A stretch of 13,798 nucleotides of DNA from Syntrophobacterales bacterium (GTDB lineage Bacteria > Desulfobacterota > Syntrophobacteria > BM002), in the NCBI GenBank assembly GCA_030601545.1, contig JAUVTM010000030.1, forward strand, positions 1 through 13,798, in the 5' to 3' direction. The position numbers and the translations under genes were made by a program. Below, in pieces: positions 1-5,894 of this stretch. Positions within the stretch are counted from its first letter, which is position 1; every line of letters begins with the position of its first letter. The notes beneath the pieces are model-generated. The model was not told the DNA's origin, ran no database searches, and saw nothing but the letters and a program-made list of their open reading frames with translations.

Positions 1-39
1 GATTGAACTATCAGATGGCCTGATATTTGCTTAAGTAAA

Positions 40-50
40 CTACGTCGTAG
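40..50. other. palindrome upstream of the MinD-like gene
   Basis: CTACGTCGTAG (40-50) is a perfect 5-bp palindrome around a central T. It lies within an outer inverted pair, CAGATGG (12-18) and CCATCTG (55-61). The nested arrangement 50-100 bases before the MinD-like ATG could be an operator or a 5' leader structure, or chance. Confidence 0.25.
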
Positions 51-111
51 ACTCCCATCTGGACGGTAATTGAGTTTCGTCACAAACCCCGGCTAAAGGA
101 ACAGTGGGAAC

Positions 112-1035
112 ATGAAGCGCATTTACGCCATTGGTGGTGGAAAAGGAGGATCCGGAAAAAGCTTCATTGCCGCGAGCTTGGGCATATTACTCGCAAAGCA
201 AGGCAAGAGAGTGGTACTCGTGGATTTGGACCTGGGCGCCTCTAACCTTCACACCCTCCTTGGCCAGAGAATCCCCCAAAGAGGCCTCGACGCTTTCATA
301 GATAAAACAACGAACAGCTTAGAGGACGTAGCTCTGTCCACAACTATACCTAACCTTTATCTCATCAGCTCGACAAAATGTTCCTTGGAAATTGCCAATT
401 TATTTTACGCTCAGAAACTCAAAGTAATCAACGCCATTAAGAATCTTCCGTTCGCTTATGTCCTTCTGGATTTGGGTCCGGGAATTAACTTCAATACCTT
501 GGACTTTTTTCTGATTGCTACAGAAGGGTTATTTGTGGCTACTCCTGAACCAACGGCAATAGAAAATACCTTCGTTTTTATTAAGTCAATTTACCTGAGA
601 AAGCTGAAATTAGCTCTAAAAGAAGCTAACATGTGGCATATATGTCAAGAGGAGGTTGCGAAACTGTCGAAGGGAGCGCTCAAGTCTCCTTTAGATCTCA
701 TTAATATTCTCGTAGGGAGAAACCTGGAAAACGGCAAAGTCTTCAAGGATCTACTGAGCGGTTTGAAATTCAGTTTAATTCTTAACAAGTTTCGTGGTCA
801 GGTTGCTGAAGACCTGGGAGAGCAACTTGTAGAAGTGTGCAACAGGCATCTATATCCCAGCTTTGATTTTCTGGGAAATATCAGCTATGACAGTCGAGTT
901 TATGAGTCAATACTTGCTAGAAACATATTTATACGAAAATATCCCTACACAAAAACCGTGTCGGATCTGCAAAATATGGCCAGGCGCCTGACTGGGGAAA
1001 AACAACAACCCATACAGATAAAAGCTTCAAAATGA
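112..1035 (+). CDS. MinD/ParA-like P-loop ATPase
   Basis: This 307-residue protein belongs to the deviant-Walker-A ATPase family (MinD, FlhG, ParA), whose members dimerise on ATP and position cell structures or DNA. The P-loop GGKGGSGKS lies at residues 9-17, with signature lysine K11 and K16. VDLDLGASNLH near 38-47 matches the MinD switch I region, and LLDLGPG at 118-124 is the Walker B region. A lysine-rich helical stretch at about 160-220 appears inserted relative to compact MinD proteins. I see no clear amphipathic membrane-targeting helix at the C-terminus. The ATG is preceded by AAAGGA at 95-100, a rather long spacing. The stop overlaps the next start (ATGA at 1032-1035), so the two genes are probably translationally coupled. 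The family is certain; FlhG, MinD or an orphan positioning role cannot be told apart because no flagellar, min or partition genes are nearby. Confidence 0.9.
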   Translation: MKRIYAIGGGKGGSGKSFIAASLGILLAKQGKRVVLVDLDLGASNLHTLLGQRIPQRGLDAFIDKTTNSLEDVALSTTIPNLYLISSTKCSLEIANLFYAQKLKVINAIKNLPFAYVLLDLGPGINFNTLDFFLIATEGLFVATPEPTAIENTFVFIKSIYLRKLKLALKEANMWHICQEEVAKLSKGALKSPLDLINILVGRNLENGKVFKDLLSGLKFSLILNKFRGQVAEDLGEQLVEVCNRHLYPSFDFLGNISYDSRVYESILARNIFIRKYPYTKTVSDLQNMARRLTGEKQQPIQIKASK

Positions 1036-1679
1036 TAAAAAAATTCAATGACCTAAATTATTACGAACTCTTCAAAATTCAATATAATGCCTCTTCCTTT
1101 GAGGTGAGACAGGCATATAAGAATATTCTTGCCATTTACGAGGAAAGTTCACTGGCGACCTATGCTCTCTTTGCAGAAGATGAGCGAAAAGCAATTTTGG
1201 GCAAGATTGAAAAGGCTTTCTTAACGCTGATTGATGATGAAAAGAGAAATGCTTATGATAAGAGTCTTGTGGATGTTGGGGAAATACCTGAAAATTTATT
1301 GACTGCAAAAGAACGACAGAAGGCAATACCCCTTTTTCAAGTGAATACAGCCATGACGAGAGACAATAACTTGGCAAGAATCAGAAAAAAGATCAGAGAG
1401 AAAGGAACAGGAAAACTTGCCAGCGTTATGCTGAATCGTGATTTTATCTCCGGGCAAGATTTGAAAAACTTACGTGAGTCACTGGGAATAGAGTTAGAGG
1501 AGGTTTTTGAGGCCACCAAGATAAGTCCCACCGCACTGGAAGCAATAGAACGCGATGACACAACCAACCTCCCCCCGAAGGTCTATCTGAAGAGTTTCCT
1601 GAAGTCTTATGCGGAAGTATTACAACTCGATGCGAAGCAACTTGTTGACGGTTATGTCAAAAATATGGAAAAGAGCTGA
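1032..1679 (+). CDS. J-like domain plus RodZ-type HTH protein
   Basis: This is a 215-residue protein with two recognisable parts. Residues 9-78 resemble a J domain: YYELF near the start, an EVRQAY helix, and an ending of LIDDEKRNAYDKSL that is typical of J-domain helices III-IV. The HPD tripeptide needed to stimulate Hsp70 is absent, so a canonical co-chaperone role is unlikely. Residues 141-210 match the RodZ-type helix-turn-helix (HTH_25): LKNLRESLGIELEEVFEATKIS, then a PPKVYLKSFLKSYAEVL segment. In RodZ this domain binds MreB. There is no transmembrane helix, unlike RodZ itself. The start overlaps the MinD-like gene by four bases, so the two probably act together. A role in spatial organisation of the cell is inference; domain assignment is firm for the HTH and fairly firm for the J-like part. 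Confidence 0.82.
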   Translation: MIKKFNDLNYYELFKIQYNASSFEVRQAYKNILAIYEESSLATYALFAEDERKAILGKIEKAFLTLIDDEKRNAYDKSLVDVGEIPENLLTAKERQKAIPLFQVNTAMTRDNNLARIRKKIREKGTGKLASVMLNRDFISGQDLKNLRESLGIELEEVFEATKISPTALEAIERDDTTNLPPKVYLKSFLKSYAEVLQLDAKQLVDGYVKNMEKS

Positions 1680-1742
1680 GCACTTCGCATCTCACCCTCC
1701 AGAAAGGCGATTCAACATCGAAAATCTGGTCCTTCCCCGCAT

Positions 1743-1762
1743 AGCGGGATCTTCGATGGGCC
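1743..1762 (+). repeat. 20-base intergenic repeat, copy 1
   Basis: AGCGGGATCTTCGATGGGCC here recurs at 4933-4952 with only the two bases after TTCG changed. Both copies lie just 3' of a CCCGC run that can pair with the GCGGG. Nearby, the 13-mer GGTCCTTCCCCGC at 1728-1740 recurs at 2087-2099. This indicates a small family of dispersed intergenic repeats of unknown function. Confidence 0.5.
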
Positions 1763-1769
1763 AGTCTAG

Positions 1770-1789
1770 GACCCCGCCTTGCGGGGGTC
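1770..1789 (+). terminator. GC-rich hairpin downstream of the J/HTH gene
   Basis: GACCCCGC (1770-1777), loop CTT, then GCGGGGGTC (1781-1789) form a strong stem with one extra G. It lies about 90 bases after the stop at 1679. No T-run follows directly, so it is not a classical intrinsic terminator. It may be a terminator-like or repeat-derived hairpin. Confidence 0.35.
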
Positions 1790-1872
1790 AGAGACAGTTA
1801 TTTCTGCTTGAGGTAATATAATGCCGCACTTTCAGTCCTGATTGAAGCGGGATTCAGCCTGTTCTGTATTTT

Positions 1873-1984
1873 GAATATCGAATATCGAACAAGGAATTTC
1901 GAACAGCAGAAGTTCTTGAAAGGAGTAAGACAATGTTTTTCACTTCGATATTCTGCGGTTCTTTGTTCTGCGGTTCTGCGGTTC
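1873..1984. repeat. AT-rich inverted repeat with short direct repeats
   Basis: GAATATCGAA at 1873-1882 is matched in inverse orientation by TTCGATATTC at 1944-1953. A direct ATATCGAA duplication lies at 1875-1889, and TTCTGCGGTTC-type units follow at about 1950-1984. Stretches of ATATCGAA-like repeats are familiar from intergenic regions of large Desulfobacterota genomes, but I cannot assign this one to a named family. Confidence 0.4.
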
Positions 1985-2157
1985 ATATTTTCAAAGACTT
2001 GATAGCTGATAGTTGAATGCTGAGCGCCGACCGGAGAGATCTGATCCTGAGGTTTTATAGTCCCCTTAAGGGCCAGCCCAAAGCCGGGTCCTTCCCCGCT
2101 TGACCGCTCACCTCACGCTTGGACTGTATCACTCACGCCTTCGCGTGTTATAGTATT

Positions 2158-2190
2158 AGTCCGGATATTTCATGAATTGCTGTCGCGAGA
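2158..2190 (+). repeat. half copy of the 182-bp palindromic element
   Basis: Bases 2161-2190 are identical to 8744-8773 (30 of 30), and the match extends to 2158 with one mismatch. In the second location these bases form the left end of an element whose right end is an inverted copy. Here no inverted right arm is visible before the archease gene, so this looks like a truncated or half copy. It lies about 60 bases upstream of the archease start. Confidence 0.65.
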
Positions 2191-2250
2191 CCGCTGTCCA
2201 ACGATACTGGCTGCTGACAACTGCGGGCATATACGTGGAGGTTGAAGCCC

Positions 2251-2679
2251 ATGGCCACCCACCCTCAGGGATCTTTTCAGTTCATCGACCACACTGCCGA
2301 CGCTGGTATCCTGGTCAAGGCGCCGACGCTCGAGGGGATATTCGAGACAGCTGGACTGGGTTTTAGTGAGCTGGTCACCAGGGTGGATTCTTTGAACTGC
2401 CTGATCCAGCGTCAGTTCAGGCTGCAGGAAGATGATATGGAAACCCTGCTGGTGAGCTGGCTCCAGGAACTGCTCTACCTGTTGGATACCGAGGGCCTCA
2501 TTTTTGGACGGTTTCAGGTAAATCTCAAAGACCTCGCACTGGAGGCAACCGCCTGGGGCGAGGTTTTCGATCCGGAAATCCACACCATGAAAACAGAAGT
2601 CAAGGCGGTCACCTACCACCAGCTCGAGGTTGTCGAAGACGACCAGGGCTGGAAGGCACAGGTGATATTTGATATTTAG
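2251..2679 (+). CDS. archease (RtcB activator)
   Basis: This 142-residue protein matches archease throughout. It has the N-terminal FIDHTADAGI motif at about residues 11-20, the SHS2-like fold pattern (LEGIFETAGLGFSELV), the conserved LLVSWLQELLYLLDTEGLIF segment, and the acidic C-terminal IFDI. Archease speeds guanylylation of RtcB and allows multiple turnovers; its acidic residues handle metal and nucleotide. The neighbouring rtcB gene, 52 bases downstream on the same strand, supports the assignment strongly. I place the start at the ATG at 2251 because GGAGG at 2237-2241 sits nine bases upstream. A TTG at 2242 would overlap that ribosome binding site. Confidence 0.94.
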   Translation: MATHPQGSFQFIDHTADAGILVKAPTLEGIFETAGLGFSELVTRVDSLNCLIQRQFRLQEDDMETLLVSWLQELLYLLDTEGLIFGRFQVNLKDLALEATAWGEVFDPEIHTMKTEVKAVTYHQLEVVEDDQGWKAQVIFDI

Positions 2680-2689
2680 ATTCTAGATA

Positions 2690-2707
2690 CTGGATACTAG
2701 CATCCAG
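2690..2707 (+). other. small hairpin between archease and rtcB
   Basis: CTGGAT (2690-2695) and ATCCAG (2702-2707) form a perfect 6-bp stem with loop ACTAGC in the short gap between the two genes. No T-run follows, so it is not a terminator. It ends 12 bases before the GGAGG ribosome binding site of rtcB (2720-2724). Confidence 0.3.
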
Positions 2708-2731
2708 AACCGAGAACCTGGAGGTGCCACG

Positions 2732-4186
2732 GTGAAAAAACAACACTCCATCAAGCTTGAAAAAATCGACGAGTACCGCTGGCGGTTGCCAAAAGAGGGC
2801 AAGATGCGCACCGACGGCATCGTCTATGCCAATGAGGCTATGATGGCCAACATCCGCAATGACCAGAGCCTGCTGCAGGTGGCTAATGTGGCCTGGTTAC
2901 CAGGTATTGTGGGCCATTCTCTGGCCATGCCCGACATCCATTGGGGGTATGGCTTTCCCATCGGGGGAGTCGCAGCGTTTTCCTTGGACGATGGTGTGGT
3001 CTCTCCTGGAGGAGTGGGCTACGACATTAACTGAGGGGTGCGACTCGTGCGCTCCGGGCTGGAGCGCAAGGAAGTCAAAGGCCACATCCGGAAACTGGTG
3101 GAAACCCTGTTTAGAAATATCCCCTCCGGGATTGGCTCCAAACGTAAAGATTTGCGGCTCTCAAAAGCCGAGCTGAAGAAGGTGCTGGTAAAAGGGGTCG
3201 GCTGGGCAGTAAGGCAAGGTTTCGGGCTGGAAGAAGACCCGGAACACATCGAGGAACGGGGTTGTATCCAGGGTGCCGACCCGGACCTGATCTCCGATCG
3301 GGCTCTCGAACGGGGCAGGCCCCAGTTAGGCACCCTGGGGTCGGGGAACCATTTCGTAGAGGTTGGTTACGTAGATGAAGTGTACGATGAGCATGCTGCC
3401 AAGGCTTTGGGCTTGTTTCTGGATCAGGTAACGATAATCATACACACCGGCTCGCGGGGACTTGGTCACCAGGTTTGCGATGACTACATCAAAATACTGA
3501 TGAAAAGCACGCAAAAGTATGGCATCGAGCTACCTGACCGGCAGTTGTGTTGCGCTCCCATTGCCTCCGAGGAAGGGCGGCAGTACCTGGCCGCCATGGC
3601 AGGCGCTGCCAACTATGCTTTTGCCAACCGGCAAATTATCTTCCACTGGGTGCGGGAGACCTTCGAGCGTGTGTTTCAGATGAGCTCGGAGCGGCTGGGG
3701 CTCAGGCTCATATACGATGTTTGCCACAATATCGCCAAGATTGAGACTCACCGGGTGGATGGTAAGGAAAGAAAGTTGTGTGTGCATCGCAAGGGCGCCA
3801 CCCGGGCCTTTCCGCCCCATCATCCGGACACACCGGTGGCTTACAAAGATGTAGGCCAGCCCGTGCTTATTCCTGGTGACATGGGGCGATACTCTTATGT
3901 GTTGGTGGGAACAGAGCAGGCCATGGCTGAGACCTTCGGCAGCACCTGCCATGGTGCCGGTAGGGTGATGAGTCGAAAGCAGGCAATGAGGGTGTCCAAA
4001 GGCAGAGCAATCATTCGGGAATTGGAAGATCAGGGCATCACAGTTCGCAGTGCCGGTAAGACTACCGTGCGGGAAGAGATCCCGGAGGCCTACAAGGATG
4101 TGAGTCAGGTGGTGGAGGTTGTGTCCGGTGCCGGTATCAGCAAGAAAGTGGTGCGCTTGCGGCCAATGGGAGTTATAAAAGGGTAG
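2732..4186 (+). CDS. rtcB: RNA ligase RtcB, probable selenoprotein (TGA at 3032-3034)
   Basis: RtcB joins RNA 2',3'-cyclic-phosphate or 3'-phosphate ends to 5'-OH ends, using GTP and Mn(II). Reading through one in-frame TGA gives 484 residues, the length of Pyrococcus horikoshii RtcB (481). Residues just before the TGA are PGGVGYDIN, and those after are GVRLVRSG. Family members have cysteine at this point, the Mn ligand Cys98 of P. horikoshii; here it is codon 101. Other active-site residues are intact: D98, NH in GSGNHF (H207), H238 in HTGSRGLGHQ, H332 in CHNIAK, and the guanylylated histidine H407 in CHGAGR. The start is GTG with GGAGG at 2720-2724, spaced seven bases. The gene follows archease, its known activator. 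Neither half alone could be active, because metal ligands lie on both sides of the TGA. A cysteine-codon sequencing error or recent nonsense mutation is the main alternative, but the SECIS-like hairpin downstream argues against it. Confidence 0.93.
3032..3034 (+). other. candidate selenocysteine codon (UGA)
   Basis: The TGA replaces the conserved metal-ligand cysteine in the DIN-C-GVRL motif of RtcB. Frame and family similarity continue without a break on both sides, and no shift or insertion is needed. The selenocysteine reading fits the site, because cysteine-to-selenocysteine replacement at catalytic or metal-binding positions is the usual pattern in selenoproteins. No selA, selB, selC or selD is in the window, so the decoding machinery could not be confirmed here. 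Confidence 0.8.
3042..3076 (+). promoter_or_regulatory. bacterial SECIS-like hairpin within rtcB
   Basis: The upper stem is a perfect 8-bp pairing of TGCGCTCC (3048-3055) with GGAGCGCA (3061-3068), closed by the 5-base loop GGGCT (3056-3060). Below it is a small internal loop (CG opposite AGGA), then a 4-bp helix GACT (3042-3045) with AGTC (3073-3076). The first loop base lies 22 bases past the last base of the TGA, and the loop begins with GG. The published bacterial SECIS pattern asks for a stem-loop roughly 16-37 bases after UGA with a G in the first two loop positions, so this fits. SelB binding is inferred, not shown. Confidence 0.75.
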
Positions 4187-4221
4187 GCAGGGCAGACGAG
4201 CTACGCAGTCTTAAATAGCAG

Positions 4222-4695
4222 CTAATGAGAAACAATATAAAGAAGCCGGAAGGAGCGGACGCCGCCAGGAGCATAGACAGTAACCTCATCACCTGGACGC
4301 CGGCCTAAAAGAGTGCTCCCCATGGGTGAGTCAATAGAGATTCGGCCCTTCATGGCATCAGCTTCAAATGGGCCCACCAGTTGATATGTTGCCCGGTCGC
4401 CGTTGGCGATATCTTCCACCCCGACGGTAGCGCCGAAGCAGGCAACTGAGGAGATGAGGTGCTGTCCAACCACTATTTCTGATAGGGAGATCTTGCGGCG
4501 CAAATCCTCGATTCGACCCTCCACAAAGGCCTGCCGCTCGCGAGCGGCAAAATACTGCAAGTTATTGGCCTTGTACCCGTATGACCGGGCATCGTAGAGA
4601 CCTTCTATGACCTGAGGACGGACAAAACGGTAGAGAAAGGAGAGCTCTGCTCGTAGTCTCTCGTAACCAGGCCTTGTGATGGGCCGCTTTTCCAT
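4222..4695 (-). CDS. GreA/GreB-family factor lacking acidic tip residues
   Basis: This 157-residue protein has the length and two-domain plan of Gre transcript-cleavage factors. The N-terminal coiled coil (ITRPGYERLRAELSFLYRFVRPQVIEGLYDAR) and C-terminal FKBP-like part (FGATVGVED, ISIDSPMGSTLLGRRPGDEVTV) are most like GreB. In E. coli GreA the coiled-coil tip carries D41 and E44, which place the catalytic Mg in the RNA polymerase secondary channel. Here the tip reads GYKANNLQY, so the aligned residues are Y41 and N44. Transcript cleavage should therefore be lost, although binding in the secondary channel could remain. The gene is convergent with rtcB (35-base gap) and seems to be a single-gene unit; its Shine-Dalgarno is weak. 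It may act as a competitor of real Gre factors or as a regulator of RNA polymerase, which is inference. Confidence 0.88.
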   Translation of the reverse strand: MEKRPITRPGYERLRAELSFLYRFVRPQVIEGLYDARSYGYKANNLQYFAARERQAFVEGRIEDLRRKISLSEIVVGQHLISSVACFGATVGVEDIANGDRATYQLVGPFEADAMKGRISIDSPMGSTLLGRRPGDEVTVYAPGGVRSFRLLYIVSH

Positions 4696-4976
4696 CGTCC
4701 AGTTTTCTCATGTGGTTGCGTTCTAAGACGCGATTCATGTTTCAGAAAAGCTATCAAGGGTTTCTTGTCTTTCACGGAAACCCCTGAAAGCTCCGGTGGC
4801 GGTTGAGACCAACCCCGTTACAGGTATTAATGCTAGCGTAAAAAAGTCTTCTTGGCTAGTCTTTTTGAGAATGCGAGTTCTTTGGTATTCACCCAAAAAT
4901 ATATTTTCCCTCCCCTGTCCCCGCCACACCGCAGCGGGATCTTCGCAGGGCCCGGATTCTTTACTTGGAGGATGGA
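4696..4976. other. divergent intergenic region
   Basis: About 280 bases separate the minus-strand Gre-like gene from the plus-strand rhodanese fusion, so promoters for both should lie here. A compound inverted repeat is visible: TTTCAG (4740-4745) with CTGAAA (4784-4789), enclosing GGGTTTC (4758-4764) with GAAACCC (4777-4783). It has no T-run and could be an operator or RNA structure. The end nearest the rhodanese gene holds the 4933-4952 repeat. I see no coding sequence. Confidence 0.4.
4933..4952 (+). repeat. 20-base intergenic repeat, copy 2
   Basis: AGCGGGATCTTCGCAGGGCC matches 1743-1762 at 18 of 20 positions and, like it, follows a CCCCGC run able to pair with GCGGG. It ends 14 bases before the ribosome binding site of the rhodanese fusion gene. 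Confidence 0.5.
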
Positions 4977-5837
4977 ATGGAAACGAGTGAACAGTTGACC
5001 AATGTGGGAGTAATGTTTCCAGATGATGCCGAAACCTTTATGTCTCAACACCCTGAGTCCACTTTTACTGTCCTGGATGTGCGTCAGCCCATTGAGTATG
5101 AAAGCGAACACTTGCCAGGGGCAAAGCTCATTCCTTTGCCGGAGTTGGCTGACTCTCTACGGGATTTGGATCCAGGGAAGACAATTATAGTCTACTGTGC
5201 CGTTGGCGGGCGAAGTCGCATGGCGGCTCAGTTACTGGCCAATCAATATTTCAGGAAGGTGTACTATCTGGAAGGGGGAATGGAGGCATGGGAGGGCCCT
5301 GCGGCTGAAGGGCCGCGGGAATTCCATCTCCAATTTGTCAGGGGTGATGAAACGGTGCAAGAGGTCATTACACTGTCATACAAAATGGAAAGAGGGCTGA
5401 AGGCTTTCCATGAAACCGTCAGATCCAAGGCCAAAGACCCAGAGCTCATCGAGCTTCTCGCCCATCTCATTAAAGCTGAACAAAGCCACATGAGGAGATT
5501 ACTGGATGTGAGCTTGAAATGGGATATGGATCCGGATGAGATTCGGGCTTTCGAAGAGAACGTCAAAGCCACTGTCATGGAAGGGGGCATTGATATCCGG
5601 AGATTTCTGGCCAAGAATGAATCTTTTCTCCAGAGCGTTGCTGGGGTTGTCGATGTGGCGATGATGGTAGAGACTCAGGCACTGGACCTATATCTGAGAA
5701 TGGCGGCGGCAAGCAACGATGCCTCCACCAAGGAGGTTCTTTTCGAGATTGCCGAGGAGGAGAAGGCGCATCTCAGGGCTCTGGGGCGAGTGTTGGAGGA
5801 GCATCACTCGCAAACCACCCGTCCTGGAGGCCCGTGA
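4977..5837 (+). CDS. rhodanese fused to ferritin-like (rubrerythrin-type) domain
   Basis: The protein has 286 residues. Residues about 10-108 are a rhodanese domain: LDVRQPIEYESEHLPGA, then the active-site loop YCAVGGRS with cysteine C74, the persulfide-carrying residue, and YLEGGMEAW near its end. Residues about 122-275 are a four-helix ferritin-like domain with the expected di-iron pattern E138, E168xxH171, E232 and E262xxH265. There is no rubredoxin domain. Likely roles are sulfur transfer combined with peroxide or iron handling in the cytoplasm; the exact substrate is unknown. No signal peptide is present. I chose ATG 4977 because GGAGG at 4967-4971 precedes it by five bases; the in-frame TTG at 4965 overlaps that site. 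The MipA-type gene follows after 57 bases on the same strand, so co-transcription is possible. Confidence 0.9.
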   Translation: METSEQLTNVGVMFPDDAETFMSQHPESTFTVLDVRQPIEYESEHLPGAKLIPLPELADSLRDLDPGKTIIVYCAVGGRSRMAAQLLANQYFRKVYYLEGGMEAWEGPAAEGPREFHLQFVRGDETVQEVITLSYKMERGLKAFHETVRSKAKDPELIELLAHLIKAEQSHMRRLLDVSLKWDMDPDEIRAFEENVKATVMEGGIDIRRFLAKNESFLQSVAGVVDVAMMVETQALDLYLRMAAASNDASTKEVLFEIAEEEKAHLRALGRVLEEHHSQTTRPGGP

Positions 5838-5894
5838 GGCAACTCTGAAGATTCCGCTCCGAACCTTGTACGGAGAAGGCATAAGGAAGGAGAA

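Larger units (their letters stand above)
1680..2250. other. repeat-rich intergenic region without a gene
   Basis: No convincing coding sequence is visible in these 571 bases. The stretch holds GC hairpins at 1736-1748 and 1770-1789, an AT-rich inverted repeat around 1873-1953, three copies of TTCTGCGGTTC between about 1950 and 1984, a small hairpin CACGC-CTTC-GCGTG at 2134-2147, and the beginning of a repeat shared with 8744-8773. The short frame opening at 2172 begins inside that repeat and is not protein-like. The region must also hold the promoter for the archease-rtcB operon, but I cannot point to convincing -35/-10 boxes. Confidence 0.6.

Noticed and set aside
1950..1984. CRISPR-like array from the TTCTGCGGTTC units
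   Set aside because: The units are 11 bases long and adjacent or nearly so, with no spacers of regular length and no cas genes.
2172..2366. Short plus-strand frame starting MNCCRE
   Set aside because: It begins inside the dispersed repeat shared with 8744-8773, overlaps archease in another frame, and has no protein-like similarity.
2170..2619. Minus-strand frame of 149 codons opposite archease
   Set aside because: It is a shadow of the archease gene, whose family motifs and ribosome binding site are clear.
2732..3034. A 100-residue truncated RtcB plus a separate 382-residue RtcB fragment, i.e. a pseudogene
   Set aside because: Similarity is continuous across the TGA, the stop replaces exactly the conserved cysteine, metal ligands are split between the halves, and a SECIS-like hairpin follows at the right distance.
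4965..4976. TTG start for the rhodanese fusion
   Set aside because: It overlaps the GGAGG at 4967-4971 that serves the ATG at 4977.
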